64,000 bases of DNA, taken from the NCBI RefSeq assembly GCF_900184965.1, contig NZ_FXYA01000153.1:38315-102314 (forward strand), in the 5' to 3' direction. The notes under the pieces were generated by a model. That model was not told the origin of the DNA and ran no database searches. It saw only the letters and a list, made by a program, of their open reading frames with translations. Both the position numbers and the translations under genes were made by a program. Positions within the stretch are counted from its first letter, which is position 1, and each line of letters opens with the position of its first letter. Positions 16,684 to 25,680 of the stretch are shown piece by piece. This DNA is from Akkermansia muciniphila (GTDB taxonomy: Bacteria; Verrucomicrobiota; Verrucomicrobiia; Verrucomicrobiales; Akkermansiaceae).

Positions 16684-18033
16684 TCATGGTTCGGGGCGGG
16701 TTTTCGGACATTCCTGTTCCTTTGGCGGTTCCTGCCGGGCGGAGAGAAGGGGCAGGAGCAGTCCGGCTGTTTTCCCGGCCTGGTACGCGCGGTCCGGAGG
16801 GGAGAAATGGAAGGGATCTATATATCTGCGCCCCTGCATGAAGCCATGGTGGTCTGAAAGAACCGCGCCGGGCAGGGAAGATGCCGCCTCGCGGACAATG
16901 GCATTAAAGGCGGCGAGGGTTTTCTCTTTTTCTTCATTCAGCGTGCCGTCCGGCCCATCCATGATGGACGTACTGGTCGCCAGGATGAGGAAACGGCAGC
17001 GCTTGCTGAGCTGGGAGGCGAATGCCATGTAATTTTTGCGGAAGTCATCCACGGAAATGGCGGAGACTTTATTGGTGACGTGGGAACCGAAGGAAACAAT
17101 GACGGCTTCGTATCCGGAGGAGGGAAAATATCCTGCAAGAGTGGGGAGATAGTCCGGATCTCCGGGAATCAGCGTGGAGGAGAACAAGTCAATGTCTTCC
17201 TGAAGTTCTGAGGCAAGGGGCCGCCACAAATGCCGCATGACGGAGCCGCCAATGAGCAGTATGCGCGCCTGCCCTTTTTCTGAATGAATGGCCGTAATCC
17301 AGTCGGTTTCCTCACGATAATGGGGAGGGGCCGTCAATGTCCTCCAGCGGGCAAGCATGCGTTCCTTCCGGCGTTTTCTTCTTTTCTCCAGCAGGCGGTG
17401 TATTTTCCCGGAACGCCTTTTCGCCCACGTTTGGCCGAAAGGCAGCCGGCGGAGAACCTGTTTTCCCAGATTCCGGTAAGCTTCCGGGAAATCTTCTTCC
17501 CCGGAACCGGGCAGGGAGCGGCATTGCAGCATATCGCCGCAAAAGTCAATGAATGGAAGGTTCAGCTTGCCTGCCAGCGTGCGAAGAAGGGTGTTCCAGG
17601 CTTCAAGGAGGCCTGGTTCTTCCGCATAGGGATGCCGGGCGCTGCCGTAGTCGGAGGGCGGGGATGACAGGAGGATCAGGCGGCGCGTTTGTTTCCGCAG
17701 AAAGGCGAAAAGCCTGCAAAGCATATCTTCGGCGCTTTCCATGAGCACTCCTTCCCGGAGGGGCTTTCCCATGAGCCTGCCGTTGGCGAGGGAAAGGTGC
17801 AGGGGCGGCCACATGAAAAGAATAACGCTGTAGCGGGCGCCGGAAAGGCTGTGCTCCATTTGCCGCCACAGGCGGGGATGGTTGAGCGGGAAATTGAAGA
17901 TGAGCGTGTCCGCGGTCAGTCTGGACGATTTCAGATAGCCATGGTTTTTTGCCAGAGCGGAACTGCCGATCACCAGCATTCTGTCATTGCCGGGCAGGAG
18001 GTGGTCGTGTTGCTGATAGGAATAGATGAACAC
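16684..18033 (-). CDS. Tandem SGNH/GDSL-hydrolase-like protein of the glycan cluster
   Basis: About 449 residues. Two SGNH-like halves are visible. The first opens MLVIGSSALAKN (block I Ser). The second opens ILLIGGSVMRH and ends with DPFHFSPPDRAYQAG, a block V Asp-x-x-His. The first half lacks an obvious Asp-x-x-His, so only the second looks catalytically complete. A very basic linker (KRRKRRKER) joins them. In glycan clusters such proteins often deacetylate or acetylate sugars. The start is uncertain: GTG at 18033, 14 bp after the upstream stop, is used here; the ATG at 17979 starts directly at the first SGNH strand. Confidence 0.6.
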   Translation of the reverse strand: MFIYSYQQHDHLLPGNDRMLVIGSSALAKNHGYLKSSRLTADTLIFNFPLNHPRLWRQMEHSLSGARYSVILFMWPPLHLSLANGRLMGKPLREGVLMESAEDMLCRLFAFLRKQTRRLILLSSPPSDYGSARHPYAEEPGLLEAWNTLLRTLAGKLNLPFIDFCGDMLQCRSLPGSGEEDFPEAYRNLGKQVLRRLPFGQTWAKRRSGKIHRLLEKRRKRRKERMLARWRTLTAPPHYREETDWITAIHSEKGQARILLIGGSVMRHLWRPLASELQEDIDLFSSTLIPGDPDYLPTLAGYFPSSGYEAVIVSFGSHVTNKVSAISVDDFRKNYMAFASQLSKRCRFLILATSTSIMDGPDGTLNEEKEKTLAAFNAIVREAASSLPGAVLSDHHGFMQGRRYIDPFHFSPPDRAYQAGKTAGLLLPLLSARQEPPKEQECPKTRPEP

Positions 18034-18047
18034 GGGGAAAACAGCGG

Positions 18048-19172
18048 TTACAGGGATGAGCGGGGGGGCCTCTTTGCAGAATAAAGAGTGCGCCCGAGTA
18101 TTTGGATGGTGTCTATTCCGTTTTTGGAAAACCTCAGCCGGAACATGTGCCTCCTGGCGGTTTTGAACTTCCAGAAACATTGAAGGAGGCGCAGGTAAAT
18201 CCACTGTCCGGCCAGGGCGGCCTCAAGGTAAGCCCGCTGTTCCCTGGGAATCCCACAAACGTGTTCGGAAGTGATGCCCGCCTCCCGCCAGAGTTCCGTC
18301 CAATGCCTGAGCCGCCCGGCCGGCATTTCATTGTCCGGAAAAAGCAGAGGGACAATATAGTTCATGTAGGCCGTGCGGTTGCTGCCCAGAACCCCTTCCC
18401 GGAGTTTTTCCCTGGTAAGCATCTCGAATATGGCGTAATAGCTTGCGGGCCGGGTTTCCGCTTTCCGGTTGCGCGAAGAAACGGATTGGGGGCCGCCCAG
18501 CCCGTAGTGGTAGAGTTTTTCAGAGGTGAGGGCGACGCTGCGGCAGCGGGCGATGGCCCGGGAAACGTAAAGTGTGTCTTCTCCGCTGGTGAAGGAAGAA
18601 GGCAGGCGAACTTCCAGGGGGGCGGAACAGCCGGGGAGGAGCCGCCTGAACAATTTGCTCCAGACGACGCCGGTGATCCTGTCTTCCAGAAAGAGCCGGA
18701 ATATTTCTCCTTTCTCCGTAAAGACGCCGTCGCAGGCGGTGTTTTCAACATGAAGGAGTTTTTCCTCAGTCATTCCGCGCGATTCTTCGCTTTCAGCCGG
18801 AAGGAAGGGGGAATAGGAACATTGGACCATGTCTGCCCCGGTTTCTTCCGCGAGCCGGTAGAGCCGTTCGTACATGTCCGGCTCAACGTAGTCATCCGGA
18901 TCCGCAAAACCCAGGTAAGGCGCTGCGGCTGCCCTGATTCCCGCGTTGCGGGCTTCCGCCCTGCCGGAATTTTCCTGTGTAATCAGGCGGAACCGGCTGT
19001 CTCCGGAAGCATATTTCCGGACGATGTCTCCGGACCCGTCTGTCGAACCGTCGTCCACGCAGATGATTTCCAGGTCGCGGAGGGTTTGTGCCGCCAGGCT
19101 GTCCAGACAGCGCGGAAGAAGGGGTCCCATGTTGTAGATGGGGACGATGACGGAAATGAGGGGAGAGGACAT
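18048..19172 (-). CDS. Glycosyltransferase family 2
   Basis: 374 residues with a GT-A fold at the N-terminus: VIVPIYNMGPLLPRCLDSL, then EIICVDDGSTDGSGDI, NSGRAEARNAGIRAA and FADPDDYVEPDMYERLY, the Asp-rich nucleotide-sugar/metal site. It transfers a sugar to a growing surface glycan; donor and acceptor are not readable. The C-terminal third is poorly conserved and ends with a basic, hydrophobic patch that could associate with the membrane. It lies 24 bp downstream of the fucosyltransferase gene, so the two are very likely co-transcribed. Confidence 0.9.
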   Translation of the reverse strand: MSSPLISVIVPIYNMGPLLPRCLDSLAAQTLRDLEIICVDDGSTDGSGDIVRKYASGDSRFRLITQENSGRAEARNAGIRAAAAPYLGFADPDDYVEPDMYERLYRLAEETGADMVQCSYSPFLPAESEESRGMTEEKLLHVENTACDGVFTEKGEIFRLFLEDRITGVVWSKLFRRLLPGCSAPLEVRLPSSFTSGEDTLYVSRAIARCRSVALTSEKLYHYGLGGPQSVSSRNRKAETRPASYYAIFEMLTREKLREGVLGSNRTAYMNYIVPLLFPDNEMPAGRLRHWTELWREAGITSEHVCGIPREQRAYLEAALAGQWIYLRLLQCFWKFKTARRHMFRLRFSKNGIDTIQILGRTLYSAKRPPRSSL

Positions 19173-19196
19173 GGGCTGCTGCGTAAGGAAACGGGG

Positions 19197-20093
19197 TTAT
19201 ATCCGGAGCCATGAGCCGGGGATGAGTGCGTCGTCCGTATGGTACCGGTCGTTTTCATTCCTGTTGAACCAGATGCGCGGCGCGATGACGATTTTCTCCG
19301 CGTGTTCGTTGAGCCAGGCCGCCCACCAGGAGAACGTGCTGTTGGCGATGATGTGGTGGCGGCAGTTTCGCATCAGCTCCAGATCGAAGTAGCCGGCGCC
19401 GCCGTCGTTGATATCCACATGGACATGGGGCAGGGCGGGCCTCAGGTGTTCTCGTGCCCACGCTGTGTCGTCCGAGAAGATGAAATAACGCAGGGATTCC
19501 TGCGGAACGCCTGCCGCCCGCAGCCTTCCTTCCATTTCAGCCATGCTCCGGAGATAGTATTCCAGCGGCGGCGGAGAAAGGTAGGGGTTGGAGAGGTAAT
19601 CCGTTCTCCTGATGTGCAGGGAAATGGAGCAGCAGGAACGGATGTCTTCAAGAATGCGGGCGTTTTCCGGAGTCAGGGGAGTTTTTAGACGGAATTCCCT
19701 GCAAAGCTGTTCCCGGCAGTGGAAGAAGTATTGTTCCGTTTGAAAATATCCCTTGAAATAGGTATGGCAGCGGGGTGGGGCCATGAGGCCGGGTTCGAAC
19801 CCGTGCCGTTTTTCCTCCCGGAAATGAGGATATTTGGGGGCGGAGAACAGGGAACGCAGGCAGGCGGGAATGCGGGACTTGCGGAAAGCCCAGGAGGGAG
19901 GGCCCCCTTCAATGGGAAGGGAAATGTGGAAGTGATGGAGTTCGCAGACCCTCTTGTCATCATGTTCATATGATGAGGCTTCCAGCCTTGCTTTTTCCCC
20001 TTGCCGGGAGAGCGCGAAGAGAAAGGCGTATTGGAACAGCTGGTTTCCCAGCCCTCCGAAAAGACGCATGACCAATTCTTTTTTCTTTGCCAT
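19197..20093 (-). CDS. Alpha-1,2-fucosyltransferase family (GT11)
   Basis: About 298 residues, typical for GT11. The N-terminal GGLGNQLFQYA signature starts near residue 13, and the GDP-fucose-binding motif appears as LHIRRTDYLSN. A C-terminal NSTFSWWAAWLNE block is also diagnostic. Members add alpha-1,2-fucose to galactose, giving H-antigen-like ends. The ATG at 20093 (MAKKKELVMRLFGG) is used because the signature follows at once. No fucose or GDP-fucose synthesis genes lie in the window. Confidence 0.9.
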   Translation of the reverse strand: MAKKKELVMRLFGGLGNQLFQYAFLFALSRQGEKARLEASSYEHDDKRVCELHHFHISLPIEGGPPSWAFRKSRIPACLRSLFSAPKYPHFREEKRHGFEPGLMAPPRCHTYFKGYFQTEQYFFHCREQLCREFRLKTPLTPENARILEDIRSCCSISLHIRRTDYLSNPYLSPPPLEYYLRSMAEMEGRLRAAGVPQESLRYFIFSDDTAWAREHLRPALPHVHVDINDGGAGYFDLELMRNCRHHIIANSTFSWWAAWLNEHAEKIVIAPRIWFNRNENDRYHTDDALIPGSWLRI

Positions 20094-20113
20094 GTTCAAG
20101 CAGGGAAAAGGGG

Positions 20114-21169
20114 TTAAAACGTGATATTCCTGCGTATTTCCTCCAGCTGTTCGCGTACTTGCCGCAGCTGTGCCCTGCCATTCCTCCTCCATGAGGGGAC
20201 AGGGCAGAAATGGAGGAGCTTCCGGCGGATTCCGGTGTTTTTGCCGGCCCTCCGGAGCCTTCTTCCGAAGTCTGAAAAGCCGGAGGATTGCAACAACAGG
20301 CGGAAAGGAAGATGCAGGGAGGCCCTCCGGCACTCGGCGGCCGTGCAATGGGCGGTCAGGAAGTCCCGGATGATGCTGTAAAGTATTTCCTGCTCCGGCG
20401 GGGAGAAAGGCATGCCAAGCAGCCTCAGTTCAAATGGTTCATGCTCAATAAAGCGGACGAGATGGCCGGCTTTTCTTTTCCAGAGATGGCGTTGTTCATA
20501 AAACTCTTCAATCAGGGAAAGCCACCGGGGGATCATGGGCAGGATGTCGGCGGTTCTTTTCCGTATCTGGTGGTGGTTGCCCTGTTCATGCTGGCGGTAA
20601 TGGTAAACGGCCTCCGGACAGAAGGAAATTTTTTCTGTCAGCGCGAGCACGAAATGCGAGAAGAGGCCGTCTTCACAGGGGTGAATGCCTTCCGGGAATT
20701 CCAGATTGTTTTTCAAGGGGAACTCCCGGCGCAGAAATATGCCGCAGGTGGGCAGGGCGGGGATTTTATCCGGCGGAAACCTGTCGCAGAACAGCTTTCC
20801 CGCTACGGTCAAATCGCTTGCTCCGCGGTCCGAGGCGTCCAGAAGATGTTTGAGAAAGGCCGCGTCGATGAAATCGTCGCCGTCAACGAAACACAAATAG
20901 CGCCCGGAAGCGCGCCGCATGCCCAGATTTCGGGCGGAGGAAACGCCTCTGTTTTTCTGTTCAAAATAACGGATTCTTGAGTCCGCCTCTGAAAAACGCC
21001 GGGCGATTTCCCCCGACGAGTCGGAGGAACCGTCGTTAATGATGAGGCATTCCCACTCCGCAAGGGTTTGCCGGCGTATGCTGCTGATGCACTCTTCAAG
21101 ATATCGTTCCTGGTTGTAAACGGGAACAATGACGGAAACCTGGGGCTGTGGCGGGCAGGATTGGGTCAT
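20114..21169 (-). CDS. Glycosyltransferase family 2
   Basis: About 351 residues. GT-A motifs: VSVIVPVYNQERYLEECI, then WECLIINDGSSDSSGEI, NRGVSSARNLGMRRASG and LCFVDGDDFIDAAFL. The ATG at 21169 overlaps the upstream stop as ATGA, which indicates translational coupling and fixes the start well. The C-terminal region is rich in Arg and Leu, which would fit membrane association. Same operon as the GT-B enzyme upstream and the GT11 downstream. Confidence 0.9.
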   Translation of the reverse strand: MTQSCPPQPQVSVIVPVYNQERYLEECISSIRRQTLAEWECLIINDGSSDSSGEIARRFSEADSRIRYFEQKNRGVSSARNLGMRRASGRYLCFVDGDDFIDAAFLKHLLDASDRGASDLTVAGKLFCDRFPPDKIPALPTCGIFLRREFPLKNNLEFPEGIHPCEDGLFSHFVLALTEKISFCPEAVYHYRQHEQGNHHQIRKRTADILPMIPRWLSLIEEFYEQRHLWKRKAGHLVRFIEHEPFELRLLGMPFSPPEQEILYSIIRDFLTAHCTAAECRRASLHLPFRLLLQSSGFSDFGRRLRRAGKNTGIRRKLLHFCPVPSWRRNGRAQLRQVREQLEEIRRNITF

Positions 21170-22374
21170 TGGCGGGACTGTTGAGGTTCGGAGGGGGAGC
21201 ATGCGGCAAGAGCCCGCTTCAGGTTGGAGCGGGATTCCCTGTCAATATCCCTGCCCAATTGGAGAAGCGCCTGCTGCATTTCCGCGTATTCCTCCTCCGT
21301 TTGCCTGATGGCGCGGAGCATGGCGCCGCCAAGCGTTTCTTCCCCGTAAAGAAGTGCGTTCCGGTCATTGAAGCCGTAGAAGGAAGCGAATTTTTCATGG
21401 ATGACCGGAATCTTCGCGAATCCGTAAATGAGCAGGGCGGAGCCGGTGATGCCGGTGGTAATGTAGCGGTCGTGCGCCGGATTGCCGGGATCAAGGAGAG
21501 GCAGGAAATAGTCCGCCCGCCTCATGGCCTCGTACATGGCGGGGAAGTCGAGTTTTCCGGCCACATGCAGGAAGGGGCGCAGGTGGCCGGGAATTTCTCC
21601 CAGTTCTCCTTCCCCTACGATGATGACGGAAAAGTCCCTGTGGCCTTCATGGTAGATGGTTTGCAGCGCTTCAATCAGGAGGTTGTGGTTTTTCCGCTGT
21701 GCGGAAAGGGAACCTACGGTAATGAATACGGGTTCACGGTTCCTGGGCGCAGGCGGGATTTCCCCGAAAAAGTGCGGATTGACCATCGTCCCTTTGGGAA
21801 AGGAGCCCAGCGTCAGCAGACGTCCCTGCCGTTCAAGCCCTTCTTCCCCGAACCGTGGGATGTCATTTAATTCATGTTCGACGGCCAGAAGATTGGTGAA
21901 TCTGTCAAGCCCCGTCATGTGAAGGAAACCTGCCCATCCCGGAGTGTCATAAAAGGCGGATGTTGATACTAAAATGGCTTCGTACCGGTTGAGGACGGGA
22001 GCTTTGGCCAGGCGCTTCCATGAAGTGCACATGGCTGTGAAGATCTGGATCTCGTTTTCCTTGAAACAACACAGGGGCGATTGTCTGGCCAGGCTGTGAT
22101 GCATCAGGACATCAACGCGGTATCCCATGTCGAGCAGGTGGCGGCAGAAACCGGGGATGACTTCCCCGTGGCAATAGTTGGGTTCCAGAATAAGGATGGT
22201 ACGGCCGGCCACTGGATGCCTGCGCCATGCGCGCATGCTTCGGCGGGCGTCCCGGTCATAGTCGGACAGGAAATCGCGCAGGAAAGTGCGCCATTTTTTA
22301 CGCAGGTTCCGAAACGGAATACACATGGTCAGCAATCGGAGCATGACTGTCTGCGTATGTGTCATTGGTTTCAT
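21166..22374 (-). CDS. GT-B glycosyltransferase (GT4-like)
   Basis: 402 residues. The C-terminal half resembles a GT-B donor domain: FITVGSLSAQRKNHNLLIEAL, then VGEGELGEIPGHL and VAGKLDFPAMYEAMRRADYFLPLLDP. The following segment has GITGSALLIYGFAKIPVIH. The N-terminal half contains ILILEPNYCHGEVIPGFCRHLLDMGYRVDVLMHH, a Rossmann-type start. Exact donor unknown. It is the first gene of the minus-strand glycan operon, and its promoter should lie in the 397-bp divergent gap. It is translationally coupled to the GT2 downstream by a 4-bp overlap. Confidence 0.8.
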   Translation of the reverse strand: MKPMTHTQTVMLRLLTMCIPFRNLRKKWRTFLRDFLSDYDRDARRSMRAWRRHPVAGRTILILEPNYCHGEVIPGFCRHLLDMGYRVDVLMHHSLARQSPLCCFKENEIQIFTAMCTSWKRLAKAPVLNRYEAILVSTSAFYDTPGWAGFLHMTGLDRFTNLLAVEHELNDIPRFGEEGLERQGRLLTLGSFPKGTMVNPHFFGEIPPAPRNREPVFITVGSLSAQRKNHNLLIEALQTIYHEGHRDFSVIIVGEGELGEIPGHLRPFLHVAGKLDFPAMYEAMRRADYFLPLLDPGNPAHDRYITTGITGSALLIYGFAKIPVIHEKFASFYGFNDRNALLYGEETLGGAMLRAIRQTEEEYAEMQQALLQLGRDIDRESRSNLKRALAACSPSEPQQSRQ

Positions 22375-22771
22375 GGTGAAAAATTGCAGGAAATATAATG
22401 AATATCGCCTGACGCGGATGATGAATGGCCCTTGTTACCGTTCCGGGCGGTTTTTCCCCCGCCGGGTAAAAAAGAATACGTTGTGTGACGAGGGCTGAAT
22501 ACTTAATAAATTCATACTGAAAAGCAATATCAAAAAAACTCCTTGGCGCATGATGCCGGAGTATTCCTGACGGTTTGAATTTTCCGCCGTATTGCAGCCG
22601 TACCACAGCCCTCCGTTTCCGTTATTCCCGGGAACTTCCTTCGGGAGGCAGCCTTTGCATTTCTTTCCGGAAACAGTTTCCCTCTTCCGGTTGTTCCGTT
22701 TTTCAACAGATGGCGTTGCTGTTTTTTCTTGATGTGAATTTTCAATCCGGATAAAAAAGGATGCTTCCGCC
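22375..22771. other. Divergent intergenic region of the glycan cluster
   Basis: About 400 bp between two divergent glycosyltransferase genes. It is somewhat more AT-rich than its surroundings and has no convincing reading frame or RNA gene. It should hold back-to-back promoters; I could not assign -35/-10 boxes with confidence. Small dyads occur around 22447-22460 and 22629-22645. Confidence 0.4.
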
Positions 22772-23848
22772 ATGAGCGTATCCGTTTCCATCATTGTTCC
22801 CTGTTATAATGTTGCCGCCTATTTGGACCAATGTATGGAAAGCCTGGCCGGTCAGAGCATGGAAGATATCGAAATCATTTGCGTCAATGACGGTTCTTCC
22901 GACCATACGGCGGAGATATTGCGCGAATGGCGGGACAGGGACGGCCGCGTCCGGGTGATTGACCGGAAAAACAGCGGTGTTTCCGCGGCGAGGAACAGCG
23001 GCATGGAAGAGGCTGCGGGAAAGTATATCGGTTTTGTGGACCCGGACGACGTGGTGGAGCGGAATATGTTCCGGCGCCTGTTTGATGCGGCCGTGGAAAA
23101 AGATGCGGACGTAGCGGTGTGCGGATACCATGAGTTCTGCGACCGCGGAGGCATGGATATGCCTGAAAGCGGCTGGTCGCCGTCAGCCGGGTTTTTCCCG
23201 GAAGAAAAAGCGGAGCGGTTCCGGCGGGGGACGCCCTGGAGCCGGTGCGCGGGAACGGTGTGGAATAAGCTGATCCGCAGGAAGCTGCTGGAAGAAAACG
23301 GTGTGCGTTTCGTTCCCGGATTGCGCCAGGGGGAGGATTTGTATTTCTGTTTGATGCTGTTGACTGTTGCTCCGCGGCTCCTGATCCTTCCCGACCGTTT
23401 GTACCATTACCGGAGGGAACGCCCCGGTTCCGCCTCCTGCGGGCGGGATCCCCGCCTGGGGGATTTCCGCATGGATTTGATGGGCATGGAATCTCTGGCG
23501 CGTTTCTGGGGGGAGCGGGGGCTCCTTGATTCACCCGCCGCCTTCGGTCTGGTGGACTACTGCATGGAGTTGATGCGCAGGCATTTCATCATGAAAGAGG
23601 GAGCTTTTTTCAGGGCGTCTCCGGAAGACCGGGAAGTTCTGCTTTCCGGCTGGAAAAAGTGGCTGGAGCTGGTGGGCGCGGAGAACGTCCTCCCCCGTCT
23701 GGACCGATGGGACCGGGCTTTTTGCCGCCTTTTGCTGGATTACCCCTGCCGGAGCAATTTTTTCTCTGCCCTGCATTCCCGCCTGATGTCGTCCCGCAAG
23801 GGACGCCGGGGGGCTTACTATACCCTGAAAAGGCGCCTGATGAAGTGA
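22772..23848 (+). CDS. Glycosyltransferase family 2
   Basis: 358 residues. Clear GT-A motifs: VSIIVPCYNVAAYLDQCMESL, EIICVNDGSSDHTAEIL, NSGVSAARNSGMEEAAG and GFVDPDDVVERNMFRRLF. Similar in size and motif order to the two GT2 enzymes across the divergent gap, so these may be paralogues adding successive sugars. It stands alone on the plus strand, with a terminator-like hairpin directly after its stop. Confidence 0.9.
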   Translation: MSVSVSIIVPCYNVAAYLDQCMESLAGQSMEDIEIICVNDGSSDHTAEILREWRDRDGRVRVIDRKNSGVSAARNSGMEEAAGKYIGFVDPDDVVERNMFRRLFDAAVEKDADVAVCGYHEFCDRGGMDMPESGWSPSAGFFPEEKAERFRRGTPWSRCAGTVWNKLIRRKLLEENGVRFVPGLRQGEDLYFCLMLLTVAPRLLILPDRLYHYRRERPGSASCGRDPRLGDFRMDLMGMESLARFWGERGLLDSPAAFGLVDYCMELMRRHFIMKEGAFFRASPEDREVLLSGWKKWLELVGAENVLPRLDRWDRAFCRLLLDYPCRSNFFSALHSRLMSSRKGRRGAYYTLKRRLMK

Positions 23849-23874
23849 AAAGGGGAAATTCCTCCCCCTTTCCC
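23848..23874 (+). terminator. Terminator-like hairpin after the plus-strand GT2
   Basis: AAAGGGG pairs with CCCCTTT across a short loop immediately after the GT2 stop codon, in the 80-bp convergent gap before the DJ-1 gene. It may serve both strands. Confidence 0.4.
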
Positions 23875-23928
23875 TGTTGTTCCGGTGCCGCATGGGGTTT
23901 GCGGAAAGGCGGAATGCCTGCCGGCATC

Positions 23929-24492
23929 CTACAGGCCCGTGTAGCACATCTGCTCTTTGAGTTGGGCCACCTGGAGGTCTTCCCCCAGATATTCCCCGAT
24001 GGAGTAGCCGAAGAGCATGGCGGCGCCGGGGCCGTTGGCGGTGAGCATGTTGCCGTCCAGCACCACATTTTCATCTTTCACAATATGGGCGCCGGCTTCG
24101 TTGAGTTCCCGGTAAACGTCCTGGGCCGGGTAGGCCGTGACGTTCCTGTCCTTCACCAGGCCCGCTTTGGCCAGCACGATGGGGGCGGCGCAGATGGCGG
24201 CCACCAGCTTGCCCGCTTCATGCATTTTTTTGACCAGATGGATAACTTCCGGCGTGTCGCGGAGTACCCAGGAGCCCGCGCCGCCGGGCAGGATCAGGGC
24301 GTCCAGCTTGTCGGCATGGAGTTTATCCAGCATGGTGTCCGTGCTGACGGTTACTTCATGGGTGCTGACCACCTTGTCGGACTGGACGCCGGCAAGCACT
24401 ACGTCCATGTTCAGGCGCCGCAGGATGTCCAGCGGAGCCATGAGTTCGATTTCTTCAAATCCGGGGGCGGCAAGTATGGCGACTTTTTTCAT
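23929..24492 (-). CDS. DJ-1/PfpI (YajL-like) family protein
   Basis: 187 residues. Motifs: VAILAAPGFEEIELMAPLDIL at the N-terminus with the conserved Glu, ALILPGGAGSW, and the nucleophile elbow VAAICAAPIVLA with the reactive Cys at 101. The ending resembles YajL/ThiJ-like proteins of about this length, which act in protection against oxidative or carbonyl stress. The ATG at 24492 begins directly at the first strand (MKKVAILAAPG). Same strand as the E2-like gene, 63 bp upstream. Confidence 0.88.
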   Translation of the reverse strand: MKKVAILAAPGFEEIELMAPLDILRRLNMDVVLAGVQSDKVVSTHEVTVSTDTMLDKLHADKLDALILPGGAGSWVLRDTPEVIHLVKKMHEAGKLVAAICAAPIVLAKAGLVKDRNVTAYPAQDVYRELNEAGAHIVKDENVVLDGNMLTANGPGAAMLFGYSIGEYLGEDLQVAQLKEQMCYTGL

Positions 24493-24555
24493 GGTTGGTA
24501 AGACAGGGGGAGGAAGTGGAACGTTCAAGGAAAAGAGCAATATGTTCCGGTAGCC

Positions 24556-25596
24556 CTACAGGAGGAGAAGAACCGGGTTTTCCAGCAGGGTTTTGAATTC
24601 GGCTGCAATGTTGGAAGCCTTGCATTCCGGCAGAATGCTGGCATTCACGTACAGGGTGACGGGCAGGATGAGTTTGGACACGGGACGCCCCGCTTCAATG
24701 CCCGTTTTCGGCGTAGTGCCTCCTATGCTGATGATGCTGTGGGGCATTTCCGGAAGCACGGCGCGCTGGGCTGCCACGTTCACGCCGCTGTCGCAAAGAA
24801 GGATGTTGGGCGCGACGCTGCCCGCGGGGAACGGACCTGCCGCGGGGGCGGCCAGGCGTTCCATGGCGATGTTGTAAATCGTCTTGCCGGAGGCGTTTTC
24901 AATGAAGACGTATTTTTCTCCCTTGTCCAGCACCATGAGCAGTTCCGCGGCGGCGTCTCCGGCCAGCCATTCCGGTTCGCTGGCGCATGCTTTCACCGCC
25001 GCGCGCACCACGTAGTCAAAGAGGCTGTAGCGGCCGCCGATGAGTTTTTCGCACTGGACGGCGATGGGCGTGCTGATGGCGGCCAGGTAAGCCATGTTCG
25101 CCTCCAGGGAATACAGGTAAAAGTTGTCTACGCGCGTGGCGTGGCGCGTGTCCCGGGGCGCCAGCGGGGTCTGCACCCGGCGGGCGGGGCCGCCCGCGGG
25201 GCGCAGGGCGGCCCGTACATCCGCGGCCATGATTTTGCCCCGGGGTCCGGTGCCGCGCAGCGTGGCGGGGTTCAGGCCGGCTTCCGCCGCCAGCCTGGCG
25301 GCCAGCGGGCTAAATGTCGCGGGCGGGCGCGGGAGGCCGCCGCAGGCGGCTGCGCCGAGTTCCGACTGAAGCAGCGCAATAGGCGCTCCCGCCGCGGCGG
25401 AACCTCCCTCCGGCACCAGGATTTCCGTCAGGGTGCCGTCCTCGCAGGCCTGGAGCTCCACATGGGCCTTGTCCGTCTCAATGTCGGCCAGATGGTCGCC
25501 GACTTCTACGAAGTCCCCTGTTTTTTTGATCCATCTCAGGACGGTGCCTTCGTGCATGGAGTCGGACAGGCGGGGCATTTCAATGGTAATAGCCAT
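24556..25596 (-). CDS. E2-like dihydrolipoamide acyltransferase, catalytic motif lost
   Basis: 346 residues in the order of a 2-oxoacid dehydrogenase E2. A lipoyl domain (residues 1-80; lipoyl Lys K43 in IETDKAHVEL) is followed by a peripheral subunit-binding domain (LAAEAGLNPATLRGTGPRGKI) and a catalytic-like domain. The C-terminal motif normally reading DHRxxDG is replaced by NASILPE, although the flanking LILPVTLYV and LLENPVLLLL keep family form. Acyl transfer by the standard mechanism is therefore unlikely. No E1 or E3 gene is nearby; neighbours are nagA and a DJ-1 gene. It might be a lipoyl carrier or a structural subunit. Confidence 0.8.
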   Translation of the reverse strand: MAITIEMPRLSDSMHEGTVLRWIKKTGDFVEVGDHLADIETDKAHVELQACEDGTLTEILVPEGGSAAAGAPIALLQSELGAAACGGLPRPPATFSPLAARLAAEAGLNPATLRGTGPRGKIMAADVRAALRPAGGPARRVQTPLAPRDTRHATRVDNFYLYSLEANMAYLAAISTPIAVQCEKLIGGRYSLFDYVVRAAVKACASEPEWLAGDAAAELLMVLDKGEKYVFIENASGKTIYNIAMERLAAPAAGPFPAGSVAPNILLCDSGVNVAAQRAVLPEMPHSIISIGGTTPKTGIEAGRPVSKLILPVTLYVNASILPECKASNIAAEFKTLLENPVLLLL

Positions 25597-25680
25597 GGAG
25601 GTGAATGTTGAAATATGGTAAAAGGGAGGAAGGCACGCCGGAAGGGGCGGGATGTCTCCTTCCGGCGCGCGGAAACGCGG

